Assembly (NCBI RefSeq): GCF_001653235.2
Contig: NW_019154056.1
Location: 1 to 64,000, forward strand
Direction: 5' to 3'
Length of the DNA: 64,000 bases
Source: Pochonia chlamydosporia 170
Lineage: Eukaryota > Ascomycota > Sordariomycetes > Hypocreales > Clavicipitaceae
Below are positions 1-11,222 of this stretch, piece by piece (the stretch's first letter is position 1; the number at the start of each line of letters is the position of its first letter). A program made the position numbers and the translations under genes. Below the pieces are notes generated by a model, which saw only the letters and a program-made list of their open reading frames with translations, ran no database searches and had not been told where the DNA came from.

Positions 1-404
1 GCTGTGGTGGTGTGGCCGTTGTGGTGGTGAGCACCATCTTTAGATGGTGCGAGTCCCACGAGTGCCAATAAAGTGGGGCGTGGCACGAGTACTGGGGGAT
101 TCCTCTCCAAGGTGGTTCGCCTGGTTGCTACTCATTTTAGCCGTGAATGGAGGGAGGGCTAGCAAATCTCGGAGCCAAAAGCTCTGGGGGTTGTGTGTAA
201 TTCGTGGGAACCTATGCGGCCCGGGCATTTTCTAATTCCAAGTCGCAATTCGGTCCACACTTGCGGGTTATGGTTCCGCTAAATGAAACTCCGCAACCAC
301 CGAAACTACCGACAGGCTCCACTCCGCCGCACCAGGTCCGCGGAAGGATATCCAAGGTTTCACGCTAAGAGAGACAATCAACGCCACAATACTGGGGAGA
401 GTGA
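1..404. other. No gene seen; left flank of solo LTR
   Basis: Only short unrelated open frames are present. I see no domain, intron pattern or repeat here. The last five bases (400-404, agtga) are the left target-site duplication of the adjacent solo LTR. Confidence 0.6.
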
Positions 405-633
405 TGTAACGGGCTGAGCCCGATGGTGGCTCGGCTTGCGCTCTCGCCTTTGTCTCCAACCTTGTCACTGGTAACCCCCAGCAACAAGCGAGATTAGCAG
501 AAGCAAGCTCACAAGCCTACAAGAGCTCTGCGAGCTCTTGCATTCTTGTTCTCTTCTTTCTTTCCTCCTTAGCTTTGGATACTCGTTCTAGTCGTTCTAG
601 CTAGTTGTCAATATACTCGCTTGAACCGTTACA
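405..633 (+). repeat. Solo LTR, family L1 (229 bp), perfect 5-bp target duplication
   Basis: The sequence begins TGTAACGG and ends CCGTTACA, a perfect 8-bp terminal inverted repeat of the TG...CA type expected for an LTR. The 5 bp before it (400-404, agtga) are repeated directly after it (634-638). There is no internal retrotransposon region on either side, so this is a solo LTR left by recombination between two LTRs. Two relatives occur in the window: 55256-55466, also with a target duplication, and a fragment at 2763-2812. All three share a 5' block containing a GAGCC...GGCTCGGC inverted motif. Orientation is arbitrary because no coding region is attached. Confidence 0.9.
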
Positions 634-1842
634 AGTGAGGGCGAAGTTGTGTTGAGATGGACGGAGCTGAGAAGCCAGGACTTGTCCCCACTAGGATCCC
701 AGAACACACCAAATTTTACTTCCACGAAACACATCAGTCAGACATGCATACCCACGAAGAAGCCACACCGCTCATCCCCCTGTCCGCCTTATTCGCCTGT
801 TGACTTAGTTCCATGTCATTGCTGTTACAACCCCACTACCGTACTTATATTCTCTTCGCCTCTCCTTCCTTCGGGGTCCCATTAGACGGTGTTCGAGTCA
901 TGAAGCACTAAGCCAAGTCAAGGTCATGTGGCTCTGTTGGCTTGTAAGTGGCTTAGCTTTACTGGCAAGATGTATTTATCCGCCAATATCGCAGTATATA
1001 ATAGTATACTGGGCGAGACGCAGGTACGTTACTAGGTCCAATACTTTTTGCCTCCCACTGTGGAGATAAGAGGTAGAGATACTGAGGGGTGAGGGGTGAG
1101 GCTTGGGGCTTGCATGCAGGGTTCAAGCCATTGTGCAGATCTGGTGACGGATTTCGAGTGGGCGCGGGTTGGCAGTTCCTACCTCCCCAATGCCTGACCA
1201 ACATGCATAGATCACATGTTTCCTCAACTTGTTCCAAATACAAACCCAGAAGGGCCACCAAAGCCTCCTGCACCAATAATGCTCTTAGTACCCTTATCAA
1301 CATGGTCCGTATGGACAGAAACGAGTCAGTTCCGTCCATCTACTCCATCTAGCCTTTTTGTCTGCGGCGCTCAGGGCTACTGCCGTATACCAAGTTTGAA
1401 TGACCAATGCATAACACGTCGCGTGGTTGCGCATGATTTGGTGCCAGAGCGTCCTGGTACGACTTCCTGCTACTGAGTAGGAGCTCCGGTTATCCAGAGG
1501 AAACCATTGACTTCAGAGAGTGTCTGCTGGCCGATAACAACCAAGACATACCATTTTATTAGTTTAACGGGCATTCGTTTACGACAGACCAAGCCGAGAC
1601 GGGGCAGGAATACTGCGGATGGATTTCCGGCACCTCCAGATCCAGTCTTCTTTACGGACTGACGGCCCACGATAGAATTCCCTTGTTGCTCAATGTTGGA
1701 AAATAGCGCTGCATTCCAGCTTCAAAGCCGTTCACTCCGGCCCGTGGTTGGCATATCACTCCAAGCCACATTGGGGCTCAGGACCGAAATATATTGATGG
1801 CGGTGCCGCCTACATAACGCAATGTATTAAAGAAGCATATAT
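634..1842. other. Intergenic, no gene seen
   Basis: About 1.2 kb after the solo LTR. Several short frames exist on both strands but none has a recognisable domain or plausible splice structure. It probably includes the promoter of the gene beginning at 1858. Confidence 0.5.
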
Positions 1843-1857
1843 ATGCTGGGCACAATT

Positions 1858-2767
1858 ATGGCTCTACAAAGCGACAATACTGTCTTTTACAGAGAATTCC
1901 AGCTCGTAAGAGCACCGTCGATCGAGCACCCAGAAGGAGGTTGGTCAGGTTTTCTCTTGAGTAATTCACAAATTATTGATCCTACTGGAGCTTGCCTTCC
2001 TCTGGATTTTCGTCAAAAACTTGAGGATCTATGTTTTCTTCCTTCTCGAACGCAAGAGAGGGTCCCTGTTCACACAGGAAAGTCTCTCGAATACATGTAA
2101 GAAAGTGTGACAAGATCCATTCCAGCGAACGATCCGCTAACGGTAATGGAGATACATTGAATTCAGAACCGATTGGAGACCTGCTACGGCGGTCTTACAA
2201 GGGCGCAAGCTGACCTTTCACCGACCTACCTTTGCACCAATCCAGTCACTTATCATCTCTCCTCTTCGCATACTTGCATTCAGTCCTTCTGTGGCAGAAT
2301 TAAAGCTCCATTGGATTGAGAAATACACAGGAATTTCAGTGAGGGACTATGATGACTTGTTTGCTCGAGTGTCAGACGTGTATACTGCGCTTTTTGTGGA
2401 AACGGCTTGCGAGGTCATCGGCGATATTAATGAACCTCTGGATGTCTGCCTCGAGAGTTTGAAAACAAGGAATCCGTGTTTGCGTCATATAAAGGCATTA
2501 GAAATGGCACAAACCCTTGACATCCCCTCCGGTACAGAATTAGCGTGCGTTATTACCGCTCTTCAACCCATGCAGAACGAGGTCTTTAGCACTGACCCAT
2601 TATTATACGCAACGATCAAAGCGACAAAGTTCTTAGTGAATATGTCTGCTGGGCGAGGAATTGCCCTACCTGATTTTCGACTAAGAAAGGAAGTGTCTCC
2701 TCGAATGGCGCTCCAGTGGGCCTTGGCAGTATTAGATGTGCTACATCGACCGGCTAACTCTCTGTAA
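1858..2767 (+). CDS. Unrecognised two-exon gene, 3' end cut by an LTR fragment
   Basis: Exons 1858-2096 and 2167-2767 join in frame to give 279 codons. An alternative ATG at 1843 would add five residues. The intron starts GTAAGA, has a CTAAC branch motif and ends TTCAG. The intron makes two separate open frames continuous, which is good evidence for a real gene. The product is soluble-looking, with no signal peptide, membrane segment or family I can name. The final TAA falls inside TGTAATGG, the start of an L1 LTR fragment at 2763. The natural C-terminus has therefore been replaced by an insertion and the protein is probably truncated. It may be a non-functional relic. Confidence 0.55.
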
Positions 2768-2812
2768 TGGGCTGAGCCCCAGGGTGGCTCGGCTTGCACT
2801 CTCGCTGTCACA
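2763..2812 (+). repeat. L1 LTR 5' fragment
   Basis: About 50 bp match the 5' end of the L1 LTR at 405 (TGTAATGGG, then GAGCC...GGCTCGGC). Similarity stops near 2812 and no CCGTTACA end follows. It supplies the stop codon of the upstream gene. Confidence 0.7.
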
Positions 2813-4356
2813 CTTCACGATTGCTTTGCAAAACTGAGCAACAATAGGGCGGAAGATCCCCTGTGAATCAGGCAACGAGAGACTCTTGATTTTTCTATCT
2901 CAAGGACGGAATCATGCGAGATTAAATACTTATTGGAATACTGCTGCGCACGCAGCAGTATTCCGATTCCCTATTGCCACTTTGCCACACTCGCATGTTT
3001 GCTTGACTAAGGCAGCATTATCTGACAATGGCATATTATGCTTACTTTGAATGAGCGACCTGATCCTGACAGGCAAGAACGTGGGAAAGAAGGCGGTCGG
3101 GGTTTGAGGCTCTGCTGGACGACGCTGAGGCCACAGTCCCAGCACCCTGGCTCGATGTTACGCCAATTAACCTTAGCTCAAGAGATGGCGCTTCTAGAAT
3201 TTGCCGAAAATGAGAGAGAGCAAAGAAGCGACGGCAGACTGCCCGGACGGAGAACTGGTGAGGCATTGCGGACCGCACTGACGACCCCAGCGGTCGCTCG
3301 AAGAGCATTCTACAAGCAAGATGCGATGCATTCTTTATTGCAGTGACATTTGATCATGGAATTTCGCTTCTGGCAAAGTTGCCTACCTAAGATTGGCGAC
3401 AGTGGGCACCATCGCTACACGGCCGTAGCCAACCACGAAACCGATGTAGCTGCGGTTTTTCCTCCACTGTGCAAGGAGGCTGTCGGTACTTTGCTCATTA
3501 TCTGGTAATCCATTTGCGGCCGCCTTAGTAGGCTCCGAGAATGCCCTACTACTCAGAGTGACCCCGACCGATTCAGACCACCCAATCCGACTGGCGCCCC
3601 TGCTCTGTCGAAAATCGTCCGTCGATCGGTCTGCGGTCTGAAGGTGGTCTGCCAGACAGTCGGTTTGTTAACCACACTGGGCAAATCCACGGAGACAAAT
3701 GCTGGCTGACACGAAGGCTAGTGGGTATGGGTAGTCATCGACGACCTTATATACAGCTGGTCGGTGTTGGAGGAAGCCTCCTGGTTGTCCCCTTTCGGCG
3801 GACATATTGCAGCGCGTAGAATCTTTGCTCTTGATGGGTTTCATGCCCAGGCTTTGAGGATGGCGGACAGCAGCAGTGATTAAGGACGTGGAGGCAGGCC
3901 TGTTGGTTGGGGTATTCCACTAGCAATCAGCCACCTTTAGCGAGAGAGGGAAGTTTCTCAGGACGCTGAACCAGCGAGGGTGGAGGCAGCACTGGCAAGC
4001 CTTGCCTCATCAACCTGCTCTCTACACACCTCCAGGCCGTTACAGGCAGGTCAGGAACGCCTGTTTGGCATGTCGCGCCTACGGGCGTTGCGGGAAACCA
4101 GATATCAATGAATAAGGCCTTCAAGCCCTCTCGGCCATTGATAAGGCCCGGCTCCAGAAGAAGTTGAAGGATATCAAGCACCTGATCTACAAGATAAATA
4201 ATACCAAGAATGCCTATAGCACTGGACCAGAACCTAGATAATGCTATATCGATAATGGTCTGCCCGCGGACGCACAGCCTTTGGGTGATGCGGACTGCTC
4301 TAAAGTGCGAGGGGTGACGTAACTAGTATTTTAATTATACACCAACAAAAGCGGCG
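2813..4356. other. Intergenic, no gene seen
   Basis: About 1.5 kb with no convincing gene. Short frames at 3038-3346 (+) and 3927-4181 (-) have biased composition, no domain and no supporting introns. The stretch lies downstream of the bZIP gene. Confidence 0.5.
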
Positions 4357-5276
4357 TCAGCTCTGGTCCTTGGCATCAGGCGCTGCTCGCGGTGGCGGAT
4401 CGGTTCTAAATTGGAAGTAATCTACCTGTTGAGATGCATCAGAGGCGAATTCGTTCCTCAATAGTCGGTCGTGTTGTCCGTCACGAGTTGGCGTTTGACA
4501 CTGGATTAGACCTGTCGTATGTTGAGAGTTACAGCTCTGACAGTAAGAGGGCGTGCCTAGAGCTGGCTGCGAAGTCAAACTGCTTCCAGACAAACCAAAG
4601 TTTATAGCTGTATTGCCACTCCCTAAATCTGGCGCTAGCCATTCTTGCGGTTGATCCGCTGTGATGTGGTAGCTGTGTGCGGGTTGAACATTCGGCACAT
4701 TGGAAGTTACTGATAGCTGCTGCACAGAGAGCGCTGAGCCTTCCCCAGAGTACATATAGGGGCTGAATGCTTGTGACTGCGGCTGCATCTCGTGTTCGAG
4801 CGGCGGATCAAACGGGGCCAGAGGTGTCGCCTCTGGCATGCCACTTGTAACTTGCGGAATGGCTGAAGCCGCTCCTAAACCCGCAGCGAGGCCCCGTAAT
4901 CTCGCCAGCTCGTCTGTGAGAGCTTGGTTGCGAAGGTGAAGCTCCTGCAGCGTATTTCCATCAACGTTGCGAGACTCAGGGGCCGTCATAACTCGAAGCT
5001 CCTGGACCTCTTGCTCGAGTCGTTGTATGTACTGTTGAGTTCTTGCACGAGTGGCCCGCTGGGAGAGGCGATCACCGGCTCGTTTCCGTTCAAGTTGAGC
5101 TACGGTCATGGGCGCTGAAGTTGTGCAGCTGTGTGTTAGCATCAATTTCGTTTGAAGCCGAGTAAGGCCGCTCGCGGTGGTAGTTTGTAAAGCCAGGAAA
5201 TGGATATGTACTCACGTCTTCGCCTTGTAGCCTTGCTTCGAGGTTCTTGATTTGCAGTTGAAGCAGGACGGCTCAT
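4357..5276 (-). CDS. bZIP transcription factor
   Basis: On the minus strand, exon 1 (5276-5216) and exon 2 (5114-4357) join to 272 codons. The intron has donor GTGAGT, branch GCTAAC and acceptor CTTCAG. The N-terminus is Arg-rich (RRR). It is followed by a basic region (KRAGDRLSQRATRARTQ) with the N-x7-R-like spacing of fungal bZIPs, then heptad leucines through 'YIQRLEQEVQELR' and a second coiled segment 'LRNQALTDELARLRGL' near residue 80-95. The remaining 170 residues are low-complexity, Gln/Ser/Pro-rich and suggest a trans-activation region. It should act in the nucleus as a dimer. The short upstream exon followed by the basic region is typical of fungal bZIP genes, including local secondary-metabolism regulators. 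Its targets cannot be read from the sequence. Confidence 0.85.
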
Positions 5277-5853
5277 AGTGAGGTTTAACGGGATTAAGTC
5301 TTCAAATCAATAATCGCAGTAGTACTTGCATGCAAGCGGGTAGAATCAAGTCCAAGGGGCAGATTCGCATCGTTCACTTGTTCGTGCATTAAAGTAAACA
5401 GTCCCTTGTTGGATGGAGTCATCGCCAACATAGATTTGTACAACTTTAAGCAGCAAAGAGATTTGATACGGTACTATATACGAGTATATATTAATAGAAT
5501 TGAACATCAAAATGATTGACATATATATAATTAAACCCGGTTCTGATTGAGCTAAATGGACATTAATGGTCAATTTGGTCAAGCCGGTTGCCTAGAATTC
5601 AGTCGTTCGCATCCTTGTCATGCGCTGCTGGTTTGTGGCTATCACAGATATCTTGATCATGGTCTGATACAAAGAGAATGTTTGTGGTCAAACTGCATGC
5701 CACATGATGCTGATATGCCTAAAGCAACGGAATCCACTCCGTCCATATCTCGCGATCGGGCGGCATTCAACGGGTAGACTCCAGACATGCTCATGAAGCC
5801 CCCTTTCAAGTCACACTGTTTTACTCAACCAGCTTCGAGCTAGACTAATCTTG
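5277..5853. other. bZIP promoter and intergenic, no gene seen
   Basis: Upstream region of the bZIP gene, AT-rich around 5460-5545. No further feature is evident. Confidence 0.5.
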
Positions 5854-6086
5854 TCGGATAATTATGCCTCTGTTGATTGAACACGCAAACTTGGTGTAAT
5901 TGCTAGTTGTCATAACGTCGGCTATTAAGAATGAAGATAGCCGGAAAAAGCAAATATAAGGTCCGGATGAAAGGAAGTTGTGTCAACGAATTTATCACTG
6001 GCACATACTGTAAGTACTGTACCTGTGTGCCACAATACAAAATAACGTGGCTAACTACAGTACTTTGTGAGTCTCATAACATGACA
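5854..6086 (+). repeat. Solo LTR-like repeat, family L2
   Basis: Begins TGTCGGATAA and ends ATAACATGACA, so the termini form a TGTC...GACA inverted pair. It shares ordered blocks with copies at 10969-11200, 51532-51757 and 38712-38927, and with fragments near 28105 and 31689. Flanking 5-mers (aatct and attct) match at four of five positions, which may be a decayed target duplication. No internal coding region is attached. Confidence 0.7.
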
Positions 6087-6499
6087 ATTCTCGCCCCGCT
6101 CGGCATCATGCGATTATCTTGCCACCTAACGAACTATTGGCTGTCGGCGGAAAATAACCCATCAAAGCTGGTTGGGCGTGGCAAAGCCTTTTCACGCCTC
6201 CGCCGGGTTCTGACCTGCTTCTAGACCATCAGCGGTCAACTGCTTCTAGAACAACCATCGAACCCCACGCCACCCATAGGCGCACCCTTCTTGCATGGGT
6301 TGCCTACGGAACCCCTTTTAATAAGGCCCCTGCCAGTGGATGTGACGGGGCTGGCCCCCTGTTCGGCCTGCTGCAACTGAACTGGAGTTTTTGTTGAGAC
6401 AGACTAGGTTTGCTGAAGTCAACATGCGAGAAGCGGCTCCACTTAATGGTTGACGTCTCACGGCCCCGAACTTGACATATGTCAGATCGAGTCAGTTGC
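6087..6499. other. Intergenic, no gene seen
   Basis: Short region between the L2 repeat and the decayed DUF3435 gene. An imperfect direct repeat of a 'ctgcttctaga' word lies near 6215-6250; otherwise nothing. Confidence 0.45.
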
Positions 6500-7350
6500 C
6501 CACGGAGTTAGGCAATCGGCATTTTGCAGGCATCCAGTGAGTGGGTCGTGCCTGAATCGGGGGCAACTCCAAGCGGAGCATTTGCGTGGCCTCGACGGAA
6601 ACAATACGACGTCCATTTCTCCTCTGATCTGGGGTCGGATCCTATCCTGTCGAGGTAGAACGACTATGCCGAATATTTTATCGGCTCTATCTCACATTTG
6701 ACCCATCCAGCAGCATTGCGGACTGATCTTCGAAACAGGGGCGTTTTGAGCATAGAAGATTTCCATTGAACCCTGGTTGCACTTTTACGGATGCGGGATG
6801 AGAAGAGGCGAGCAGCTCTGTTGAACTCTTCTACGGCAATAGCATCATCCCGTATGATGCGAGCCGGTATATGACTTATGGGACATAGAATAGGCAACGG
6901 GTTATCGCGAAATAAGAAAATGGTACTATGCACAGCAGCACCACTAGTCATGCCCGACAAGGATGTTACCATACGGTTTGGGCTTATTTTTAGCTCCTTT
7001 GTGGTGTCGGAACAATACTTTCATCGCCAAAACGTCCCGATCTCCTCCATTCCAGAGCACTATGTCTTCATAGCACAAGCATGGTGCTTCCGAACCATCT
7101 CGTAGTCTCTCTCAGCTTCATCTAGGGCCATGGGATCGCTAGCTTAGGTGATTTGCCGTTTGTGGCTGTCCTGGTGACTGGCGTCATTAGAGTCCTCGGT
7201 GTCAGACTCGGTGCCTCTTTTGTCATTGCTGTCATAGGTGTCACCGGTGTCGAACACAGAGTCGTCAGAATCTGAATCGAGTTCTTGCGCTGACTCACGT
7301 AGGAGTGCGTTGTGTACCTCAACGGCTTGCGTGGTGTTCTGCAACATAGG
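6500..7350 (-). pseudogene. Decayed DUF3435 (tyrosine-recombinase-like) gene
   Basis: Read on the minus strand from 7350 to 6500, blocks appear in the order expected for fungal DUF3435 proteins but in shifting frames. First is an acidic linker (SDSDDSVFD...), then 'ALDEAERDYEMVRKHHACAM'. Next come 'GGDRDVLAMKVLFRHHKGA', 'FLFRDNPLPILCPISHI' and 'RIIRDDAIAVEEFN'. Last are 'PLFRRSVRNAAGW' and 'SFYLDRIG..SEEKWTSYCFRRGHAN', which includes the RRGxAN-type catalytic-region motif. At least two frameshifts and an in-frame TAG near 6661 disrupt it. DUF3435 proteins are related to tyrosine recombinases and occur in fungal mobile elements, including Starship captains. This copy is a relic, and its upstream end abuts a pogo fragment. 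Family assignment is from remembered motifs, not a search. Confidence 0.7.
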
Positions 7351-7362
7351 GAGAGAGCGCTT

Positions 7363-8652
7363 CACAACTATCAAAGGTCTCTTTGCGAAGATCCAGCTGT
7401 GATTCGTCCCTGGTTTCAGCTCGTACGCGACACAGTCGCGAAATATGGTATCCAGGACGAAGATATCTACAACTTTGACGAGACTGGCTTTATGATGGGA
7501 ATGATTTCAACTACCATGGTTGTTACAAGCTCAGACAGACGGGGGAGACCAAGATTAGCTCAGCCAGGGAATAGAGAATGGGTTTCTGTAGTCCAGGCCA
7601 TTAATTCTCAAGGCTGGGCCATCCCGCCTTTCATCATAGTTGCGGGAGAACATCATCTCACCAGCTGGTATGAAGATAGCACTCTACCTCCCGATTGGGT
7701 TATCGCCACAACTCACAACGGCTGGACGACAAATGAGAAAGGCGTAGAATGGATCCAGCACTTTGAAAAGCATACTAAAGCACGAACGCGTGGAACTTAT
7801 CGTCTTCTGATCATGGATGGGCATGAAAGCCACCACTCGACGGAATTTGAGCTTTTTTGCAGGGGCCATAATATTATTACTCTCTGCATGCCGTCACATT
7901 CATCTCATATTCTTCAGCCACTGGATGTTGGTTGTTTTGGGCCGTTGAAGAAGGCATATGGCCAGGAAATTGGATGGTTGATGAGAGCGCATATCACGCA
8001 TATTACGAAGACCGACTTCCTACCCGCATTTTTGGCTGCATTTCAAGCTGCAATGACAGAGAATAACATTAAGGGAGGATTCCGAGGTGCGGGTCTTGTT
8101 CCAATTGATCCGGAAAGTGTTCTGTCGCGGCTAGATGTAAAGTTACGCACGCCATCACCTGTGGAGGGCGTCGCCGAGCCGCCTAGCCTTTGGGTTCCGA
8201 AGACGCCAAACAATCCAACCGAAGCAACTTCGCAGACCAATTATATTAAAAGAAGAATCAATAGTCATCAGGAAAGCTCACCAACATCAATTTTAGCAGC
8301 TATTGATCAAGTTGCGAAGGGGGCATGCGGAATAATGCACAAGATGGCTTTATTAAAGGCAGAGAATAACCAGCTGCGAGAGGTCAATGCGACAATAAGC
8401 AAGAGGCGTAGGGCCAGGAAAACAAGGTTACGTCAAGGCGGCAGCATGACTATTGCCGAGGGACAGGCTCTTCAGGATCAAAAGGATGTTGAGCGGCAGA
8501 TACAGCAAGATATTCGCCGAACTGGAAGTCGGAAGCCGAGGAATGAGACCAAGATTCGGCGATGTGGCACATGCGGCAATGCTGGTCATAATGCACGCAC
8601 TTGTCAGATCACTGTAGAAACATTTATTGAGGAGGATAGCAATAAAGATTAA
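7363..8652 (+). pseudogene. Pogo/Fot-type (Tc1-mariner) transposase, N-terminally truncated
   Basis: The frame carries a complete DDD catalytic core: 'YNFDETGFMMG' (first Asp), 'LLIMDGHESHHS' (second Asp) and 'SSHILQPLDVGCFGPLKKAYG' (third Asp). A basic coiled region and a C-terminal zinc knuckle 'CGTCGNAGHNARTC' follow, as in fungal Fot/pogo transposases. About 430 residues remain. The usual N-terminal CENP-B-like helix-turn-helix domain (roughly the first 100-150 residues) is missing, and similarity starts abruptly at about 7363, next to the DUF3435 relic on the other strand. No ATG begins the conserved part and no terminal inverted repeats were found. It is a truncated, immobile copy whose catalytic residues appear intact. 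Confidence 0.85.
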
Positions 8653-8688
8653 TTGCATTCTTTGCGCTGGGGTTGCCTTTTTCATGAT

Positions 8689-9156
8689 ATGGGGGATAAA
8701 GCTGTTTTGGGTGTCCAGCTCACTGGTGTGTCCAGCTCGCTGGTGGAGTACGTTGGTGGAAATCGTTGCAAGTCCACTTTTTGCCGGTCTTCTCCCCCGC
8801 GAGAAGTTTCTTTGCGTCTGCCCCCTATTGTCACCGCTCGTGAAGGGGACTTTCTGGGAGTCTTCGCAGGTAAGATTCGGTATTCGGAGTGTTTTGAAGC
8901 TACGTACGGCATCTGTGGCCGTAAGGAGAAGCTCTGGTTAGACTACTCGCAAGTCGAGGGGGTGCTGAACCTGGTGCGGGTTTCACCGCCCAAGGGGTTC
9001 GCAAATGTACGTCTCCAATGGGAACTGGTCTATGAGCTAGAGGGAGATCCAGCGTGGAGGGTGTCTGTTCAGGCTCTCAAGACGATTGTGCCATTTGCAG
9101 CACACCAACAAACTGCGAATATCACGGAGCAGTTTGTGACGCTAGCGCTGGCATAA
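8689..9156 (+). CDS. Small ORF resembling a SET-like domain fragment
   Basis: A 155-codon ORF from the ATG at 8689. The central part (residues about 50-110) has 'REGDFLGVFAGKIRYSE' followed by 'KLWLDYSQVEG' and 'ANVRLQWELV'. This resembles the early strands of SET-type domains in small fungal proteins, where an opening GxFxGxxR turn is common. The catalytic NHS/GEEL part of a true methyltransferase is not visible, so activity is unlikely or the resemblance is only structural. It starts 37 bp after the pogo stop codon, so its 5' end may be chimeric with transposon sequence. I cannot name a close family. Confidence 0.35.
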   Translation: MGDKAVLGVQLTGVSSSLVEYVGGNRCKSTFCRSSPPREVSLRLPPIVTAREGDFLGVFAGKIRYSECFEATYGICGRKEKLWLDYSQVEGVLNLVRVSPPKGFANVRLQWELVYELEGDPAWRVSVQALKTIVPFAAHQQTANITEQFVTLALA

Positions 9157-9329
9157 GAAACGATTCAATAGCTTTTTCGCTGGATTTCATCGCCTTGACA
9201 TTTCGCTATGGGCAAAGGAGTCAACAGTGAGCGCTTCCGAACCCAGCCATGTTAGATGGTGTTTTCTGTAGGAAGCTACAGTGGGCAGTCAGTGACGGGA
9301 GCTGGTGGTACTCAACGCCCCAATTTTAG

Positions 9330-10718
9330 TACAGTTAGTGGAAATTAATGTCGATCCACCCCACCACATCGCGAAATGCTTCGTATTACACGTTCAATGA
9401 TTTTATTGAATTTCTCTGCCAAATCGGGCTCTTTTAATGCCAAATTAAATGCGATTGATTCCCTAGGTCTCGGCGACCGGGGACATCCGTCAATACTTTG
9501 TATACCAGCCATTTGCGGCTATGACAGCTTCAAGTCTGCGAGGCATCGATTCTATTAGGTTCTCAAGCAGCTCATCAGATAACTCTTCCCAGACCTCTAT
9601 CGCAGCCTCACAAAGCCTCTGTAAGGTGGAATTATTCTTCGGGGCCACTGACAGTTCCGGATATTGCTTGCAAATGCCCTCTTTTATCAACTTCCATAGA
9701 TTTTCAATTGGATTTAAGTCGGGCGAATATGGTGGCCAATCCACAATCTCAAGACCGTTACTAATTGCCCAAGAACGCAGCCAATCTTGCACTAGACGAG
9801 CTGAATGCGTGGAAGCGTTATCTTGAGCGAATATTAAATCAGGTTCAACGATGGTTGGAAGCTGCTCTTGAAGGCACTCAAGGATACGGCGGCTTGTGAC
9901 GCCTCCACGACGGGATTCGGGGTCTCCAAGCAACGGATATAACGAAGTCCGACGATTAAAGCAAAACGCGCCCCAGAACATCTGCGAGTGTCTCGTTGGT
10001 TTAGCCCTTGGTTGTACATTCTTTTTCATTAGTCGTTGACCCTGTATCTATTAGTATACTGTAGTTATGTGACGTTGAAGATGACGTACGATTTGATGAA
10101 AAACCCACTTTACACGCTCCCCTTCGCCACGCGCGATTGTGGTCTCGTCGCTGAAGATCCAACGCTTCCAATAACTAGGAGGCCTTCGTACATGTAAGCG
10201 GGCAAATATAAGGCGTTTTTCAGCTACTTCAGGCGTCAAAAGCGGCCGCTGAAGAGCTCGATTGTGCTTAATACCTTCTTTTCGAAGCCAGGTTGCAAGA
10301 GTCTTTGTTGTGACTGTAATTCCTGCCTCTGCAGCTAGCTTCGTTAATGAGATAAAAGGGTCTTGCTCAATAATACGGAAAATGACCCTTTTGAGCCTAT
10401 CAGTGAGTTGTGAGGGTTGCCCAGGTCGAGGTTGGCTGCGTGCACTTTGCTGCTCGCGGTAGCGTTTGACGATGCCAGATACTGACCCTTCAGGAATTCC
10501 CTCCTCAAACGCGATCAAACGCTTAGATAGGCCTAAGAAATACTTTTTATAAATCCTTGTACGCTTATGAGGACTATACTCAACACGAGCTTCGTCGCGG
10601 CATTTTTGATGAAGTTATTCGCAATCAAAGTTGAAGGGTCGATGTTGTTGAGTCGCGTAAATCGCGATCGCGATCGCAATGTGGTGGGGTGGATCGACAT
10701 TAATTTCCTCCCACTGTA
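9330..10718 (-). mobile_element. Tc1/mariner element, complete ends, TA duplication
   Basis: Element of about 1.39 kb. Left end 9332-9373 and right end 10675-10716 are inverted repeats of about 42 bp (CAGT, then a few mismatches, then 'GGAAATTAATGTCGATCCAC' and further). TA dinucleotides flank both ends (9330-9331 and 10717-10718), as required for the Tc1/mariner superfamily. Its single gene reads on the minus strand and is disrupted. With intact-looking ends it might be moved if an active transposase were supplied elsewhere; that is inference. Confidence 0.92.
9490..10600 (-). pseudogene. Tc1/mariner (DD34E) transposase with tandem nonsense codons
   Basis: On the minus strand the N-terminal part shows two helix-turn-helix-like segments ('GSVSGIVKRYREQQ' and 'ISLTKLAAEAGITVTTKTLATWLR'), followed by the first catalytic Asp in 'RWIFSDETTI'. 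The same frame then meets TAA TAG at 10053-10048 and continues without shift into 'MFWGAFCFN'. The second Asp lies in 'LIFAQDNASTHSA' and the catalytic Glu in 'YSPDLNPIENLW'. Because the frame is preserved, only the two adjacent stops break the catalytic domain. Both are one C-to-T step from CAA and CAG. No in-frame ATG is obvious at the start and an upstream stop lies near 10610, so the N-terminus may also be damaged. Confidence 0.85.
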
Positions 10719-10968
10719 CGACTAGACCAGAAATGGCAATTGCAGTCCAGAGTAGTCCTTCGGCCTGGAAAATGGGTGCTTGATTGTTTTGCCTTTTACG
10801 ACAGAGAACGCTGCCTAGAGGAAACAGCGGGAATTTGGGCCACCGCCCTAATGGGCTCTGAGAGTGGCTGACCTTCTCCACGGCATTTCTGGACAGGAGA
10901 CCGGTCCCTGAAGGGGACCGCCAATGCCTTGAGGAACGGACTAGAGTGGGCGGGAACTCCCTGGATCT
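10719..10968. other. Spacer between Tc1 element and L2 repeat, no gene seen
   Basis: About 250 bp of host or older repeat sequence. No feature recognised. Confidence 0.4.
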
Positions 10969-11200
10969 TGTCGGATAAAACTGCCTCTGTTGACAGAACA
11001 AGCAAACTTGGTGTAAATGCTGGTTGTCATGACGTCGGCTATGAGAACTGAGAATAGCCGGAAAAAGCAATTATTTGCTTCGGACGAAAGGAAGTGTTCT
11101 GATATTAAAAGGAGAGCTGCAGACTCTGTCTGCAGCTCGAACAACAAGAACAACAATTTTGAAAAAGAGCTTAGTTAACAATGAGTCTCATAACGTGACA
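10969..11200 (+). repeat. Solo LTR-like repeat, family L2
   Basis: Begins TGTCGGATAAAACTGCC and ends CATAACGTGACA. It contains an internal palindrome 'GCTGCAGAC...GTCTGCAGC' near 11112-11138 that is also present in the 51532 copy. No matching flanking 5-mers were found (gatct versus acagt). It ends 22 bp before the OrsD fragment's ATG. Confidence 0.75.
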
Positions 11201-11222
11201 ACAGTCGCCCACTGTCGCAAGA

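Noticed and set aside
3038..3346. 102-codon plus frame
   Set aside because: Biased Arg/Gly composition, no start context, no introns and an equally long antisense frame; not supportable as a gene.
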